Source: Magnetococcales bacterium
GTDB taxonomy: Bacteria > Pseudomonadota > Magnetococcia > Magnetococcales > Magnetaquicoccaceae
Direction: 5' to 3'
Assembly (NCBI GenBank): GCA_015228895.1
Contig: JADGCR010000020.1
Span: forward strand, 1 to 18,163
DNA: 18,163 nucleotides
Shown here: one piece after another, positions 8,101 to 15,971 of the stretch
Position numbering within the stretch: the first letter of the stretch is position 1
Layout: every line of letters starts with the position of its first letter
Position numbers and translations under genes: made by a program
Notes under the pieces: model-generated
What the model was told of the DNA's origin: nothing
Database searches by the model: none
The model's input: the letters and a program-made list of their open reading frames with translations, nothing else

Positions 8101-8992
8101 GACGAACTCGGAGTGCGGGCTGCAGTATTCGGTCGATGAGCCGGTCTCGTTCGGGAAGGCGCAAAGCGCGGAACTGTTCAATTACTTCATCGCGCGGCAT
8201 ATCTTTCCAGAGATCCCCATCTACCGCACCGCCTCCTGCATGAAGGTGATGTTTGAGTGTCATCATGTGACAACACCCTTCATCATGGCGTTGCGCGCCC
8301 TCGAACATGGCAGGATCCGTTTTCAGCCCGATCCGTTCTGTCTGGTCGTCGTGCAGTCGTCCCGCACGAGCCTCAACAACAGCAAGGCGGGCGTGGTTCA
8401 GATCCTGAGCCATCTGGATCAGTATCGGGGGGCGCTCGAAATGTCCGTCTCGTTGTCATTGTCCAATCTGGGCATGCCCACCTTTGCCCCCGACAACCGT
8501 GGCGTCGTGTTGGAAAGCATCAACGATTTCATCGGCAAACGGATTCGCATCGCTGCCAATATCGCGCAGGCCCAGGGAGATTTCATCGGTGCCACCGAAT
8601 TTCTGCATCGGGGGCTGCTGTGGGAACGGGATGCGGCGGAGAGGGCCAGACTGGGTCAGTCGCTCCAGGGGGTCATGACAGGCGCGATCTACCAATCCAT
8701 GGTGGAGCTGTTCCACAGTTTTTCCGATGCCAGGCATCTCGTGTTGTGCGAGCTGAGCAACGCCGAGGTCGTGCAGGCCAGCTTCCGCCAGATGGCGCCG
8801 GAGCTGCCCACCGTCATCCGTGACACCGCCACCGCCCTGGCGGCCCAGGACCGTGAGGCGTGTCTCTATTTCACCGAGCCCGAATCGACGCGCCTGGCGC
8901 TCCACGAGAGCGGCATCGCCTTCGGAAGGGTGGTGACCACCACGGATTTGCTGCTGATGTTCCGCGTCCCCACCACGGCATCGGGTTCATGA
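5195..8992 (+). CDS. TPR-GT41 (SPINDLY/OGT-type)-GT2 tripartite glycosyltransferase
   Basis: A 1265-residue protein starting at ATG 5195 after AGGAAAGAG. Residues 22-361 are ten 34-residue TPRs. Residues about 436-802 are the SPINDLY/OGT catalytic region of GT41. Visible motifs are GYLSCDFLNHAT (His455), DGVHILVELKGFTKGAR (His520, matching a conserved OGT His), FNQTYKITP (Lys624) and SHTTASDALW (His702), the last two matching UDP-sugar-contacting positions in OGT. A Pro-rich linker (about 803-843) leads to a GT-A domain of GT2 type with ICIPTYNR (847-854), EIIVSDNASEDD and the acidic metal-binding cluster ADDDR (933-937). The C-terminal 200 residues are unassigned. GT41 enzymes attach GlcNAc or hexose to Ser/Thr or Asn of cytoplasmic proteins. 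The GT2 part may extend that sugar, which is inference. No signal peptide or membrane segment is visible, so it should be cytoplasmic. Confidence 0.93.
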   Translation: MKAGKNKIHTPSPLQRHDSETSILQQALQLHQAGQLQEAEALYQKLLLERPGHQDALNLLGYLFHQRGQKEKAVEFINKAIAIDPNQALFYNNLGIVVQNQGKIEESIVLYKKAVAINPNYHAAYSNMGTALQSLGRLDEALDQHRKSLEINPDFFEAYGNIGNVLCDQGHYEESIAAYEKALAHRPDYVVALHNSAYVLQKMGRLDEAMGPLRQALAIKPDYLEAHNTMGNILQDQGRWSEAIECYQRALSHNPEYCEAICNMGNVLCDQGRLEESIACHKRALAIKPDLHESHTHMANALQMQGRMDEAIHCYQQALRIKPGDETALENLGVAYNVQGNLNGAIECNRQLLAQKGDNPNIYASLLNLLKQSCNWGELDALFSRMMALFHEDSKLLNPFVFLTLPTTADEQMRCARIYIQKKYRLPHTFTHLHRFDPKPARIRIGYLSCDFLNHATAILMAELIKLHDRSRFEILIYSYSDDDGKDMRQRIMASCDRFIDILTLDHQDAARRIAADGVHILVELKGFTKGARLEISALQPAPLQVNWLGYPGTMGSPCIDYIIADPFIIPHGEESHYSEKVVRLPHCYQPNDRQRPYPDPPTRAGCGLPESGLIFSNFNQTYKITPEIFAIWMRVLREIPGSWLWLLESNTLVADNLRREAMARGVDQSRLIFAPKLPVAEHLARYHLVDLVLDTFPVASHTTASDALWVGCPLVTCVGETFVSRVAGSLLVTMGLPELVTDSLEAYATRAIELGREPARLQELRARLQANRLTSPLFDTPRFTRHLEAAYEAIWQRFEAGLPADHIDIAPATRGPDHTPPVTNPFPDKKAPMPMDTPKQPIMLSICIPTYNRQELLAQTLDNLQWTLSADIPMEIIVSDNASEDDTATVAREKGALFPHFRYVRQPRNVGEVKNTLSVLRMARGRFCVRLADDDRLIPETLLSEIAYLNQHDDIIASFAPGQLWSDVTNSECGLQYSVDEPVSFGKAQSAELFNYFIARHIFPEIPIYRTASCMKVMFECHHVTTPFIMALRALEHGRIRFQPDPFCLVVVQSSRTSLNNSKAGVVQILSHLDQYRGALEMSVSLSLSNLGMPTFAPDNRGVVLESINDFIGKRIRIAANIAQAQGDFIGATEFLHRGLLWERDAAERARLGQSLQGVMTGAIYQSMVELFHSFSDARHLVLCELSNAEVVQASFRQMAPELPTVIRDTATALAAQDREACLYFTEPESTRLALHESGIAFGRVVTTTDLLLMFRVPTTASGS
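7684..7696 (+). promoter_or_regulatory. Possible internal ribosome site and start for the GT2 domain alone
   Basis: Inside the linker of the fusion gene, GAAGG (7684-7688) precedes an in-frame ATG at 7694 (residue 834) by 5 nt. Translation from there would give a 432-residue product starting 13 residues before the ICIPTYNR motif, which is a normal beginning for a stand-alone GT2 enzyme. It could be a relic of gene fusion or a working second start. Confidence 0.3.
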
Positions 8993-9832
8993 GGGGGCGA
9001 CACACCGGTCCAGCTTCTCCCGGACCCCCCAGAACGCCATGGGTTCATAGTCCGGGTAGGGATAATGGCCACGATTCAGGTCAATCGACCACCCATGCTC
9101 CCGGAGCCAGGTTTCCACCAGAACGCGCACCGAAATGGGGGTGCCGGAACACACGTTGACCACGCCATGGTCCCTCTCCCGCAGAGCCAGGGTCACCAGG
9201 TGCCCGGCCGCCACGGAGACCGGCAGATAGTCCCGCAACTGCTCCCCGCCGGACATGTTGAAAACCCGCTCACCCCGCTCCACCGCTTTTTTGAGTTGCG
9301 ACCACAGCGCGTTCGGCCCCTGCCCCTCCCCATAGAGATAAAACAGTCTGGCCCAGGTCAGATTGAAAGGGTGCGTCCCCCGCAGATATTCCAGTTGACG
9401 GCGCAGCCCGTCTTTGGCAAACCCATACGGGTTGCCGGGTTGTGTCTCCCGGTGTTCCTCCAACGGGCCATGCAGCAGGCCATACTCGAAACAGGTGCCG
9501 GACACCACGAGATGGGGCAGACCCCCGGTCACCAGGGTGCGCAGAAACCGGTAGTGCAGCGGCAATTCCACTTCAAAATGATGCAACGACCCATAGTCCG
9601 GCAACCCGCTCCACGCCAGATGGATCACCACGTCCGGCCTCCCCAGGGCATCGTACGCGTCCCGCGGTGGATTGGCCAGATCCATGGGCACGACCGGGTG
9701 GCGCGACCCGGAGCGGCGCACGTTTTCCGGCGCGGGCCGCACCACCAGCACGGGAGAGACGCCGCTCCCCTCAAGCTCCGCGACCACGTGCCGTCCGATG
9801 AAACCATGGGGGCCGGTCACCGCAACCTTCAT
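8987..9832 (-). CDS. NAD-dependent sugar epimerase/dehydratase (likely 4-ketoreductase)
   Basis: A 281-residue extended short-chain dehydrogenase. TGPHGFIG (6-13) is the Rossmann glycine motif, SGTCFEYG (111-118) carries the usual Ser/Thr, and Tyr136-xxx-Lys140 (YGFAK) is the catalytic pair. As the last gene of the CDP-sugar operon it is a reasonable candidate for the final C4 keto reduction (or an epimerisation) of the 4-keto-6-deoxyhexose made upstream. That role rests on context; the substrate cannot be read from sequence. ATG 9832 lies 4 nt after the methyltransferase stop with no distinct ribosome site, implying coupling. Its TGA overlaps the end of the convergent glycosyltransferase gene by 6 nt. 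Confidence 0.9.
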   Translation of the reverse strand: MKVAVTGPHGFIGRHVVAELEGSGVSPVLVVRPAPENVRRSGSRHPVVPMDLANPPRDAYDALGRPDVVIHLAWSGLPDYGSLHHFEVELPLHYRFLRTLVTGGLPHLVVSGTCFEYGLLHGPLEEHRETQPGNPYGFAKDGLRRQLEYLRGTHPFNLTWARLFYLYGEGQGPNALWSQLKKAVERGERVFNMSGGEQLRDYLPVSVAAGHLVTLALRERDHGVVNVCSGTPISVRVLVETWLREHGWSIDLNRGHYPYPDYEPMAFWGVREKLDRCVAPS

Positions 9833-9836
9833 GGAG

Positions 9837-10484
9837 TCACCCCTTGCGACGCTGGAATTGCAACCCGAACTCCCGTTCCACCTCGGTCAACAGCCGTTTC
9901 TGCAAGACGACCTTCATGCCGTCCACCGCTCTGGGCTGGCGCAACAGCTCCTCCAGAGCGGCCCCCTTGTCCTGCAAGGATTTGCCAAATTCGGAGAGCA
10001 GGAACACCCGCTCCACCAGATCGAAACGCGCCTCGTTCCAGCCCAGATACCAATGCCATTCCGTATAGTAGAGCCAGCTGTTCTCGTTGAAGGCGCGCAC
10101 ATGGGTGGGGTCCTGCCAGGCGCCCAGGGAGAGATCGTAAGGGACATCCACGATCAGACGGCCACCGAACTTCAACCACTGCAAAACGGAGGTCATCGCG
10201 ACATTCAGGTTGGCCAGATGTTCCAGCAGACCGAAGGCGATCACCGTGTCGAACTGGTTCTCGACCAGCCGGATCTGTCCGAACCGGTCGCTGTGCACCA
10301 CCTCTCCGAAGGGCAAGGGACGATTCAGATCCAGAATCAGGTCCGGTTCCCACATGGGGTTGGCATCCACATTCAAGAATTCCGGCCGCCAGTCCCGACC
10401 ATTCCCCAGATTGACGGTCCCGGGGAGCGCTAGAAAGGCCAACGCCTGATGTTCCGGGGAGGTGTCAAACGCCGTTGTATGCAT
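9837..10484 (-). CDS. Class I SAM-dependent methyltransferase, small, glycan-cluster type
   Basis: A 215-residue protein resembling the Methyltransf_11-type proteins often found in polysaccharide clusters. Motif I is degenerate (NLGNG, 25-29). Asp40 (NVD) ends the second strand, FDTVIAFGLLEHL (78-90) is the post-II motif, and LKFGGRLIVDVPYD (104-117) is motif III. A DPTHVRAFNENSW stretch (125-137) is typical of this subgroup. The acceptor is unknown; a sugar hydroxyl (terminal O-methylation) is a plausible guess from context. The start is ATG 10484, with a weak ribosome site. It sits 47 nt after the GT17 gene and 4 nt before the epimerase. Confidence 0.85.
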   Translation of the reverse strand: MHTTAFDTSPEHQALAFLALPGTVNLGNGRDWRPEFLNVDANPMWEPDLILDLNRPLPFGEVVHSDRFGQIRLVENQFDTVIAFGLLEHLANLNVAMTSVLQWLKFGGRLIVDVPYDLSLGAWQDPTHVRAFNENSWLYYTEWHWYLGWNEARFDLVERVFLLSEFGKSLQDKGAALEELLRQPRAVDGMKVVLQKRLLTEVEREFGLQFQRRKG

Positions 10485-10531
10485 ATTCTCTGTCCCGACT
10501 CAAAAGAGGGATCCATGACCGCCCATTCATT

Positions 10532-13000
10532 TCACAGCAGACTGAATTTCAAATAATCGTGCACCGGGGGCGTTCCGTCCAGGAACCGGTCCAGCATGCC
10601 AATCAGCCTCTCATCGCTGTAGTTGGCCCGCGCGAAGGCGTGACCGGCACGACGGATGACCTCGGCGGCGGCGGGATCCCCGGTGATGAACCCCGCGATG
10701 GCGGACAACTCGGCCAGGGTGGAAAACTCCAGGTAATGCTCACCCGCGACGAGATAACGATCCATGCCCGCGACCGCTTCCTGCACCAACAGGGAGCCGG
10801 CATGCAGAATCTCGAACGCCCGATGGTTGACGATACGCTCCTGATCGCCCTGCATGGAAAAATTGATGCAGCAGGTGGCCTCCTCAAGCGCCCTCATATG
10901 GGCGGCATGACGCTCCAGGGGTTCCACCCCCTCCCCGGAGGGGATCGGGATCCGGCGCAGAGGCAGACCCTGACGCGCCGCCGCCGCGAGCCAGAACGCG
11001 CGGGGCCATTTCTCCCCGGCCACACTCCCGGTAAAGGAGAGGCCGGAAGCCAACGGCTGGTCCGTGGAGCCGTGATGCCCGGCCACGGGAAAGGGCAGAT
11101 GCAGCACCCTGTCGGTGAAGGCCGCATCCTCCCAGAAGGCGAAATGGGGGGAATCCACGCACCACACCCCATCGAAGATGGCCGCCAACCGCTTGATCAC
11201 CGCCCCCCGGGGCCATACGTTGATGCGACACCCGTGGGCGTGCAGACAGAGCACCACCCGGATGGAGGGCCTGGCCCGCCGCAACCGCTGGATCAAATCG
11301 ATCCGCGCCTGATAGACCGACTCCGCGCCTTGCGTCAGGTCATCATCGAACAGCACCAGATTTCCATCCTGTTGATGACACATCGCCTCGACGGCACGAT
11401 ATTCTTCCTGGATGTCCAAATAGCTCATGCCGCACTCGACCGCCTGCCAGCCCCGGGCGCGCATGGCGGCGGCGATTCGGTGTCCAAGATCGGGAAAGCG
11501 GGACCAGCTCTTGTTCGGATCGTGGAAGGTCCGCAGCGCCACCACGGCACGACGGGGGGGGCGCGACACCGCCGCCGGATGGACGGGAGGGAGACGCACA
11601 GCGGCGGTTGCGCGGCTCCGCGATCGTTGCCCCTCCGGGCTCCACTCCGGCGCCTTCGCCTCCGGATCGAACCGTGTCCGGAAAGAGGGCATGGCGGCGC
11701 GCATGAACTCCAGAAAACGGTGCGTCCGCTCCAGATCCCCCCCCTCGATGGCCGTTTCCAATCCGGGCCGCATCGTTGGAACCAGATAATCCTGGTAAAG
11801 AAGGTTCAACTGGTCCTCCGGCATGGCATGGACATGGGCGCGCAAATCCTCCAGACCGGACCGCTCTTCGATCGGATTCTCGAACAGGATGCCCCCCACC
11901 CCCCGCGCCAGCGCGATGAACAAATGGTGGTAACCGGAATTGGCCAGCAACATGGCGAGAATGTAGGCGGAACGCAGTCGGCCATTGCCGATCAGACGCT
12001 GCATGGCCTGCAACAGGACATTCGGATCATGGGGCTGGTTTTGCACCAACTGAATCAACCCCATGGTATCGTCGCCGGCATCCAGTTGCACAATCCGCTC
12101 CAGGATGCTCTGGGTGAGGTGCTCGGGCGGCGCTTCCGGCACGTTCGTCTCAAGCTCCAACCGGAACGCCTCTTCCGAATAGAACAGATGGGAATAACGC
12201 TCCCGGTTCTTCTTGAGCCATTCCGGATAGCAGGGGTCCTGGTTCACGTCGAAGCGACGCAGCTTGATCAGATAAGTATAATCAATGGTCAAGCCGTCAC
12301 GCATGGCTTTGGCGATACGCTGGGGATTCTTGAAATAGGAATTGTCGTATTCACTGTGGGAAGTGCGTTCAAACTTCCTGATGACGGCCTGGACCCCGCC
12401 CAGGGTGCTGAAGTGGTAGCCGCTGTTGATCCGGGCGGGCAACCAGTTCCTGGGATCCCGTATGGCCTGGGGTGTGACGAGATGTTTCTTGCGACACACC
12501 CCGGTTCCCGCCCAATATTTGATGTGATTCGGTATCTCCACACCATAATCCAGGAAGTAAAGATACTGATGATTTCGCAAATTGAAAACCGGGTAATACA
12601 AGGAAAGATGTTCCAGTTCCCTCATCGCCTCATGGGTGGGGAGCTCGTCCAGATCGCTGATGAGGATCAAATCATCATCGCGGGCGGAGTGCAAGCCATC
12701 CATGATGGCATTGCGCTGCTCGCTGTCCATCTTGAAATTGTCATCGTGGGGGCTGAACGATTCCGCGGAACTGAAATTGCGATTGGCTACGGTCAACGCC
12801 TTCTTGACATGGATGATCCTGCTCAACGCCCAGGCGAACCGTTCCTTGTTGTTCTCGAACACATACTCCTTGGGTTGCCCCCTGTGGGTATGATCCGCTT
12901 CCACCAGAACGAACCAGTCCACATGATCCCACAAGTGGCGCAGACGGATTTCCAGCATATCCAGTTCCACACCGAAAATAAAACAGTCATAAATCTGCAT
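10532..13000 (-). CDS. Two-domain glycosyltransferase: GT17-type N-terminus plus GT-B C-terminus
   Basis: An 822-residue protein. The first 270 or so residues match the GT17 family (the beta-1,4-GlcNAc transferase of eukaryotic N-glycans and bacterial relatives): MQIYDCFIFGVELDMLEIRL opening, VLVEADHTHRG, and ISDLDELP with the DxD pair Asp116/Asp118. A middle region (about 270-480) is unassigned. The C-terminal part (about 490-800) looks like a GT-B enzyme of the Glyco_trans_1_2 type, with AFEILHAGSLLVQE and a C-terminal helix region. I chose ATG 13000 because AAGGG sits 6 nt upstream; an upstream start at 13030 would add ten atypical residues. It is separated by 94 nt from the C-methyltransferase gene, so a secondary promoter is possible. 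It probably adds two different sugars. Confidence 0.87.
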   Translation of the reverse strand: MQIYDCFIFGVELDMLEIRLRHLWDHVDWFVLVEADHTHRGQPKEYVFENNKERFAWALSRIIHVKKALTVANRNFSSAESFSPHDDNFKMDSEQRNAIMDGLHSARDDDLILISDLDELPTHEAMRELEHLSLYYPVFNLRNHQYLYFLDYGVEIPNHIKYWAGTGVCRKKHLVTPQAIRDPRNWLPARINSGYHFSTLGGVQAVIRKFERTSHSEYDNSYFKNPQRIAKAMRDGLTIDYTYLIKLRRFDVNQDPCYPEWLKKNRERYSHLFYSEEAFRLELETNVPEAPPEHLTQSILERIVQLDAGDDTMGLIQLVQNQPHDPNVLLQAMQRLIGNGRLRSAYILAMLLANSGYHHLFIALARGVGGILFENPIEERSGLEDLRAHVHAMPEDQLNLLYQDYLVPTMRPGLETAIEGGDLERTHRFLEFMRAAMPSFRTRFDPEAKAPEWSPEGQRSRSRATAAVRLPPVHPAAVSRPPRRAVVALRTFHDPNKSWSRFPDLGHRIAAAMRARGWQAVECGMSYLDIQEEYRAVEAMCHQQDGNLVLFDDDLTQGAESVYQARIDLIQRLRRARPSIRVVLCLHAHGCRINVWPRGAVIKRLAAIFDGVWCVDSPHFAFWEDAAFTDRVLHLPFPVAGHHGSTDQPLASGLSFTGSVAGEKWPRAFWLAAAARQGLPLRRIPIPSGEGVEPLERHAAHMRALEEATCCINFSMQGDQERIVNHRAFEILHAGSLLVQEAVAGMDRYLVAGEHYLEFSTLAELSAIAGFITGDPAAAEVIRRAGHAFARANYSDERLIGMLDRFLDGTPPVHDYLKFSLL

Positions 13001-13094
13001 CTTGCACCCTTGAATTGACCTGCACCGCATTCATGACGGCCATCTGACCCGTTGCACCTGCCGAAACGATGCAATCTTCATACCTTATCCCTGC

Positions 13095-14321
13095 TCAAAC
13101 CACCGTCAAACACGGCACCGCGGTCACGAACCGCCCCCCCCACTCCCCCACGAAGGCCAGTTGGGTCATGACCTCCTCCCGGAGATTCCAGGGCAGAATC
13201 AGAACATAGTCCGGTCGCATCTCCCCAATGCGCCCATCCCCCACGATGGGAATGCGACTGCCGGGGAGATATTTTCCCTGCTTGGCCGGATTGCGATCCG
13301 CCACGCACGCCACCAGGTCGGACCGCACACCCGCGAAATTGAGCAGCGTGTTCCCCTTGGCCGCGGCCCCATAGGCCATCACGCGCCGATGCTCTCCCCT
13401 GGCCGTCAGCAGAAACGTCAGCAAATCGTTCTTGATCCGTTCGCTCCCGGATTGCAGCCCCGCGTATCCCCGGGGGGAAGCCATGCCAGCCGCCGTTTCA
13501 CGTCGCAATAACGCCTCCACGCGGTCACAGAGCGGTCGGCACCCCCGATCCCGCCGCTGGGCGAACACCCGCAGACTGCCACCGTGGGTGGGGTGCTCCT
13601 CCACATCGAAGAGGCTCAAACCGTTGCGGTCCAGGATGCGCTGGACGGAAATCAAGGAAAGATAGGAAAAATGTTCGTGATAGATGGTGTCGAACTGATT
13701 GAACCGGAGCAAATTCAATAAATGGGGAAACTCGAACGTGACCACGCCGCCAGGCTTCAACAGCAAAGCGCAGCCGGCGACGAAATCGTTGATCCCGGGC
13801 ACATGGGCCAGCACGTTGTTGGCGACGATCAGGTCCGCCTGTCCGCCCTGGGCCACCATCTCCCGCGCCAGATCCATCCCGAAAAACGCCTCGATGATGG
13901 TCAACCCCCTGGCCTTGGCCACAGCCGCCGTGCTGGCCGTCGGCTCCACCCCGGTACAGGGGATGCCCCGCGTCCGCACATACTGCAACAACGAGCCGTC
14001 GTTGGCCGCCAGTTCCACCACATGGCTGCTCCCGTCCAAGGCGAACCGGGCCACCATGTCGGCGACATAACGGGCGCAATGATCCAGCCAGATCGAGGAA
14101 AAACCACTGAAATAGGCGTACTCCGCCGAAAACAGACTCCGGGCATGGGCGAAATCCTCGGTTTGCACCAGCCAGCACGTCTCGCAGACCAGCACCCGCA
14201 AGGGATACCACCATTCGGGTTGATGCAGGGTCTCCCCGGTCAGATAGGCGTTGGAGGGGGGCGCGCTCCCCAGATCCACCAGAGGCAGGGAAAGCGCGGC
14301 GTCACAATGACGACATTTCAT
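13095..14321 (-). CDS. Sugar C-methyltransferase, TylCIII/TcaB9-like (Methyltransf_13/14)
   Basis: A 408-residue three-part enzyme that transfers a methyl group from SAM to C3 of an NDP-4-keto-6-deoxy sugar in characterised relatives. The N-terminal zinc site is Cys3, Cys6, Cys46 and Cys49. The SAM fold has VELAANDGS (102-110) and LIVANNVLAHV. YHEHFSYLS (214-222) carries Glu216/His217, the equivalents of the Glu-His catalytic pair described in TcaB9. The C-terminal domain has VMAYGAAAKGNTLL, a second nucleotide-binding-like motif seen in this family. The ATG at 14321 overlaps the epimerase-like gene stop as ATGA, showing translational coupling. In this operon the sugar carrier is predicted to be CDP rather than the dTDP used by TylCIII. 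Confidence 0.93.
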   Translation of the reverse strand: MKCRHCDAALSLPLVDLGSAPPSNAYLTGETLHQPEWWYPLRVLVCETCWLVQTEDFAHARSLFSAEYAYFSGFSSIWLDHCARYVADMVARFALDGSSHVVELAANDGSLLQYVRTRGIPCTGVEPTASTAAVAKARGLTIIEAFFGMDLAREMVAQGGQADLIVANNVLAHVPGINDFVAGCALLLKPGGVVTFEFPHLLNLLRFNQFDTIYHEHFSYLSLISVQRILDRNGLSLFDVEEHPTHGGSLRVFAQRRDRGCRPLCDRVEALLRRETAAGMASPRGYAGLQSGSERIKNDLLTFLLTARGEHRRVMAYGAAAKGNTLLNFAGVRSDLVACVADRNPAKQGKYLPGSRIPIVGDGRIGEMRPDYVLILPWNLREEVMTQLAFVGEWGGRFVTAVPCLTVV

Positions 14322-14881
14322 ACGACCACTCCCGCAAAAGACCCGCTCAACCAGGGATGGGAGGCATCCCGCGGGGAAAGCCCCTCCAAGGGCAAAGGCC
14401 AGCGGATTCCCAACGCCGGATCCTGGACATGCACCCCGCCCTCGGCCTCGGGTCGATAGGCGGCCGTGTGCAGATAAAGCATTTCACACCCGTCCGTCAG
14501 GGTCTGAAAGCCGTGGGCGAAACCCTCCGGCACCCAGAGCGTGACGAAACGCTCCCCCCCCAGCACCTCCCCGTGCCAACGGAGAAAGGTCGGAGAGTCC
14601 CGGCGCAGGTCCACCACCACGTCGAACACCTCACCTTGCAGACACTGGACGATCTTGCACTCCCCATGGGGGGGGTGTTGAAAATGCAATCCCCGCGCCG
14701 TGCCCCTCCGGGCCGTCCGGGTGTGGTTGATCTGGACGATCCGACGCTCTCCCAGCAACGCCTGCCAGGCGTCCGCGCAAAACAGCCGTTCGAAATAACC
14801 CCGCCCATCCCCGACGGGAAGGCGCCGGACCCGCATCAAACCCGCCAACGGGGTCGGAATCCACTCGAACCGGGGAGTCAT
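14318..14881 (-). CDS. RmlC-like cupin, NDP-4-keto-6-deoxyhexose 3,5- or 5-epimerase
   Basis: A 187-residue protein of the dTDP-4-dehydrorhamnose 3,5-epimerase family. ARGLHFQ gives the catalytic His66, Tyr136 lies in LYLHTAAY, and Asp154 sits in DPALGI, the position of the RmlC catalytic-dyad Asp. VPEGFAHGFQ (118-126) is the family signature. Given RfbF/RfbG upstream and no rmlA/B/D here, the substrate is probably the CDP-4-keto-6-deoxyglucose product or its C-methyl derivative, not dTDP-keto-sugar; this is inference. I chose ATG 14881 because it overlaps the rfbG stop as ATGA and gives the normal family length. A longer frame from 14971 would lie inside rfbG. Confidence 0.92.
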   Translation of the reverse strand: MTPRFEWIPTPLAGLMRVRRLPVGDGRGYFERLFCADAWQALLGERRIVQINHTRTARRGTARGLHFQHPPHGECKIVQCLQGEVFDVVVDLRRDSPTFLRWHGEVLGGERFVTLWVPEGFAHGFQTLTDGCEMLYLHTAAYRPEAEGGVHVQDPALGIRWPLPLEGLSPRDASHPWLSGSFAGVVV

Positions 14882-15969
14882 TCCCAAGGCTCCGCGCCTG
14901 CCATGTAGGCGGCGATCTGTTCCCGGCAGACGGCCCCCATCGCCTCTCCCCGCACCCAGGCCAGATGCCACGCGACGGTCCGCTCCAGGGAGCGCCTCAA
15001 TGACCAGCGGGGTTGCCAGCCCAACAACCCCCGCGCCAGACTGCTCTCCAGACGCAACTGGCCCGCTTCGTGGGGGGTGCCGCCCTCCGCCGACACACGC
15101 TCCACCACCGCCCCCGGCCCCCAGAAGCGGGCCACGCTGGCGGCCACCTCACCCACCGTGGCGTTCCCCTGGTGATCCGGCCCGAAATTCCAGGCTCTGG
15201 CGAACGCATCCCCCCGGTCTCCGAGCAATTTTTCCGCCAGCAGCAGGTAGCCGCCCAACGGTTCCAGGACATGCTGCCAGGGCCGCACCGCGTCCGGGAA
15301 GCGCAAACGCACCGGCTCCCCCGCCCCGAAGGCCCGCAGACAGTCCGGCACCAGCCGATGGGCGGCCCAGTCCCCGCCCCCGATCACATTCCCCGCGCGG
15401 GTCGTGGCCACCCGCGCCCCGTGGTCCGAGGGTCTGCCGGAAAAAAAACTGGAGCGGTAACTGGCGACCACCACTTCGGCCGCGGCCTTGCTGGCGCTGT
15501 ATGGATCATGCCCCCCCAGGGGATCGTTCTCCCGATAGGGATGGAGCCACTCCCGATTCTCGTACACCTTGTCCGTGGTGATGATGACCACGGCGCGCAC
15601 CGTCTCCACCCAGCGCACCGCGTCCAGCACATGGGCCGTTCCCATGACGTTGGTGTTGAAGGTTCCCAACGGATCCCGATAACCCTCCAGCACCAAGGGC
15701 TGGGCCGCCAGATGAAAGACCACCTCCGGTCGCGCCTTGGCCATGGCCGCGCGCAACCGCCCGACATCCCCCACATCCCCCCGGGTGTCGGCGGTCAGCG
15801 CGGCGGCCAGGTCCGCGACCTGGAACAACGCCGGTCGGGTCGGGGGATCGAGGGCGTAACCGGACACCACGCCACCCAGTTGATGCAGCCACAAGGCCAG
15901 CCATCCCCCCTTGAAGCCGGTATGGCCCGTGATGAAAACCGAACGCCCCCGCCAGAACGACCCGTCCAT
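14878..15969 (-). CDS. rfbG: CDP-glucose 4,6-dehydratase
   Basis: A 363-residue extended short-chain dehydrogenase converting CDP-D-glucose to CDP-4-keto-6-deoxy-D-glucose. SVFITGHTGFKGGWLALWL near residues 10-28 is diagnostic of RfbG, TTDK (131-134) and Tyr157-xxx-Lys161 (YSASK) form the active site, and NVIGGGDWAAHRLVPD and RPWQHVLEPL are family signatures. ATG 15969 is preferred: GGTGAGC precedes it, it gives the usual length of about 360, and it starts 2 nt after the rfbF stop. ATG 15978 would overlap rfbF slightly and is also possible. Confidence 0.96.
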   Translation of the reverse strand: MDGSFWRGRSVFITGHTGFKGGWLALWLHQLGGVVSGYALDPPTRPALFQVADLAAALTADTRGDVGDVGRLRAAMAKARPEVVFHLAAQPLVLEGYRDPLGTFNTNVMGTAHVLDAVRWVETVRAVVIITTDKVYENREWLHPYRENDPLGGHDPYSASKAAAEVVVASYRSSFFSGRPSDHGARVATTRAGNVIGGGDWAAHRLVPDCLRAFGAGEPVRLRFPDAVRPWQHVLEPLGGYLLLAEKLLGDRGDAFARAWNFGPDHQGNATVGEVAASVARFWGPGAVVERVSAEGGTPHEAGQLRLESSLARGLLGWQPRWSLRRSLERTVAWHLAWVRGEAMGAVCREQIAAYMAGAEPWE

Positions 15970-15971
15970 GC

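Noticed and set aside
10475..13018. Plus-strand 847-codon frame opposite the GT17/GT-B gene
   Set aside because: Antisense shadow; the minus strand carries the GT17 DxD and the GT-B motifs and fits the operon direction.
14882..14971. Longer N-terminus for the RmlC-like gene
   Set aside because: The extra 30 residues are out of family, lie wholly within rfbG, and the ATGA overlap gives a better start.
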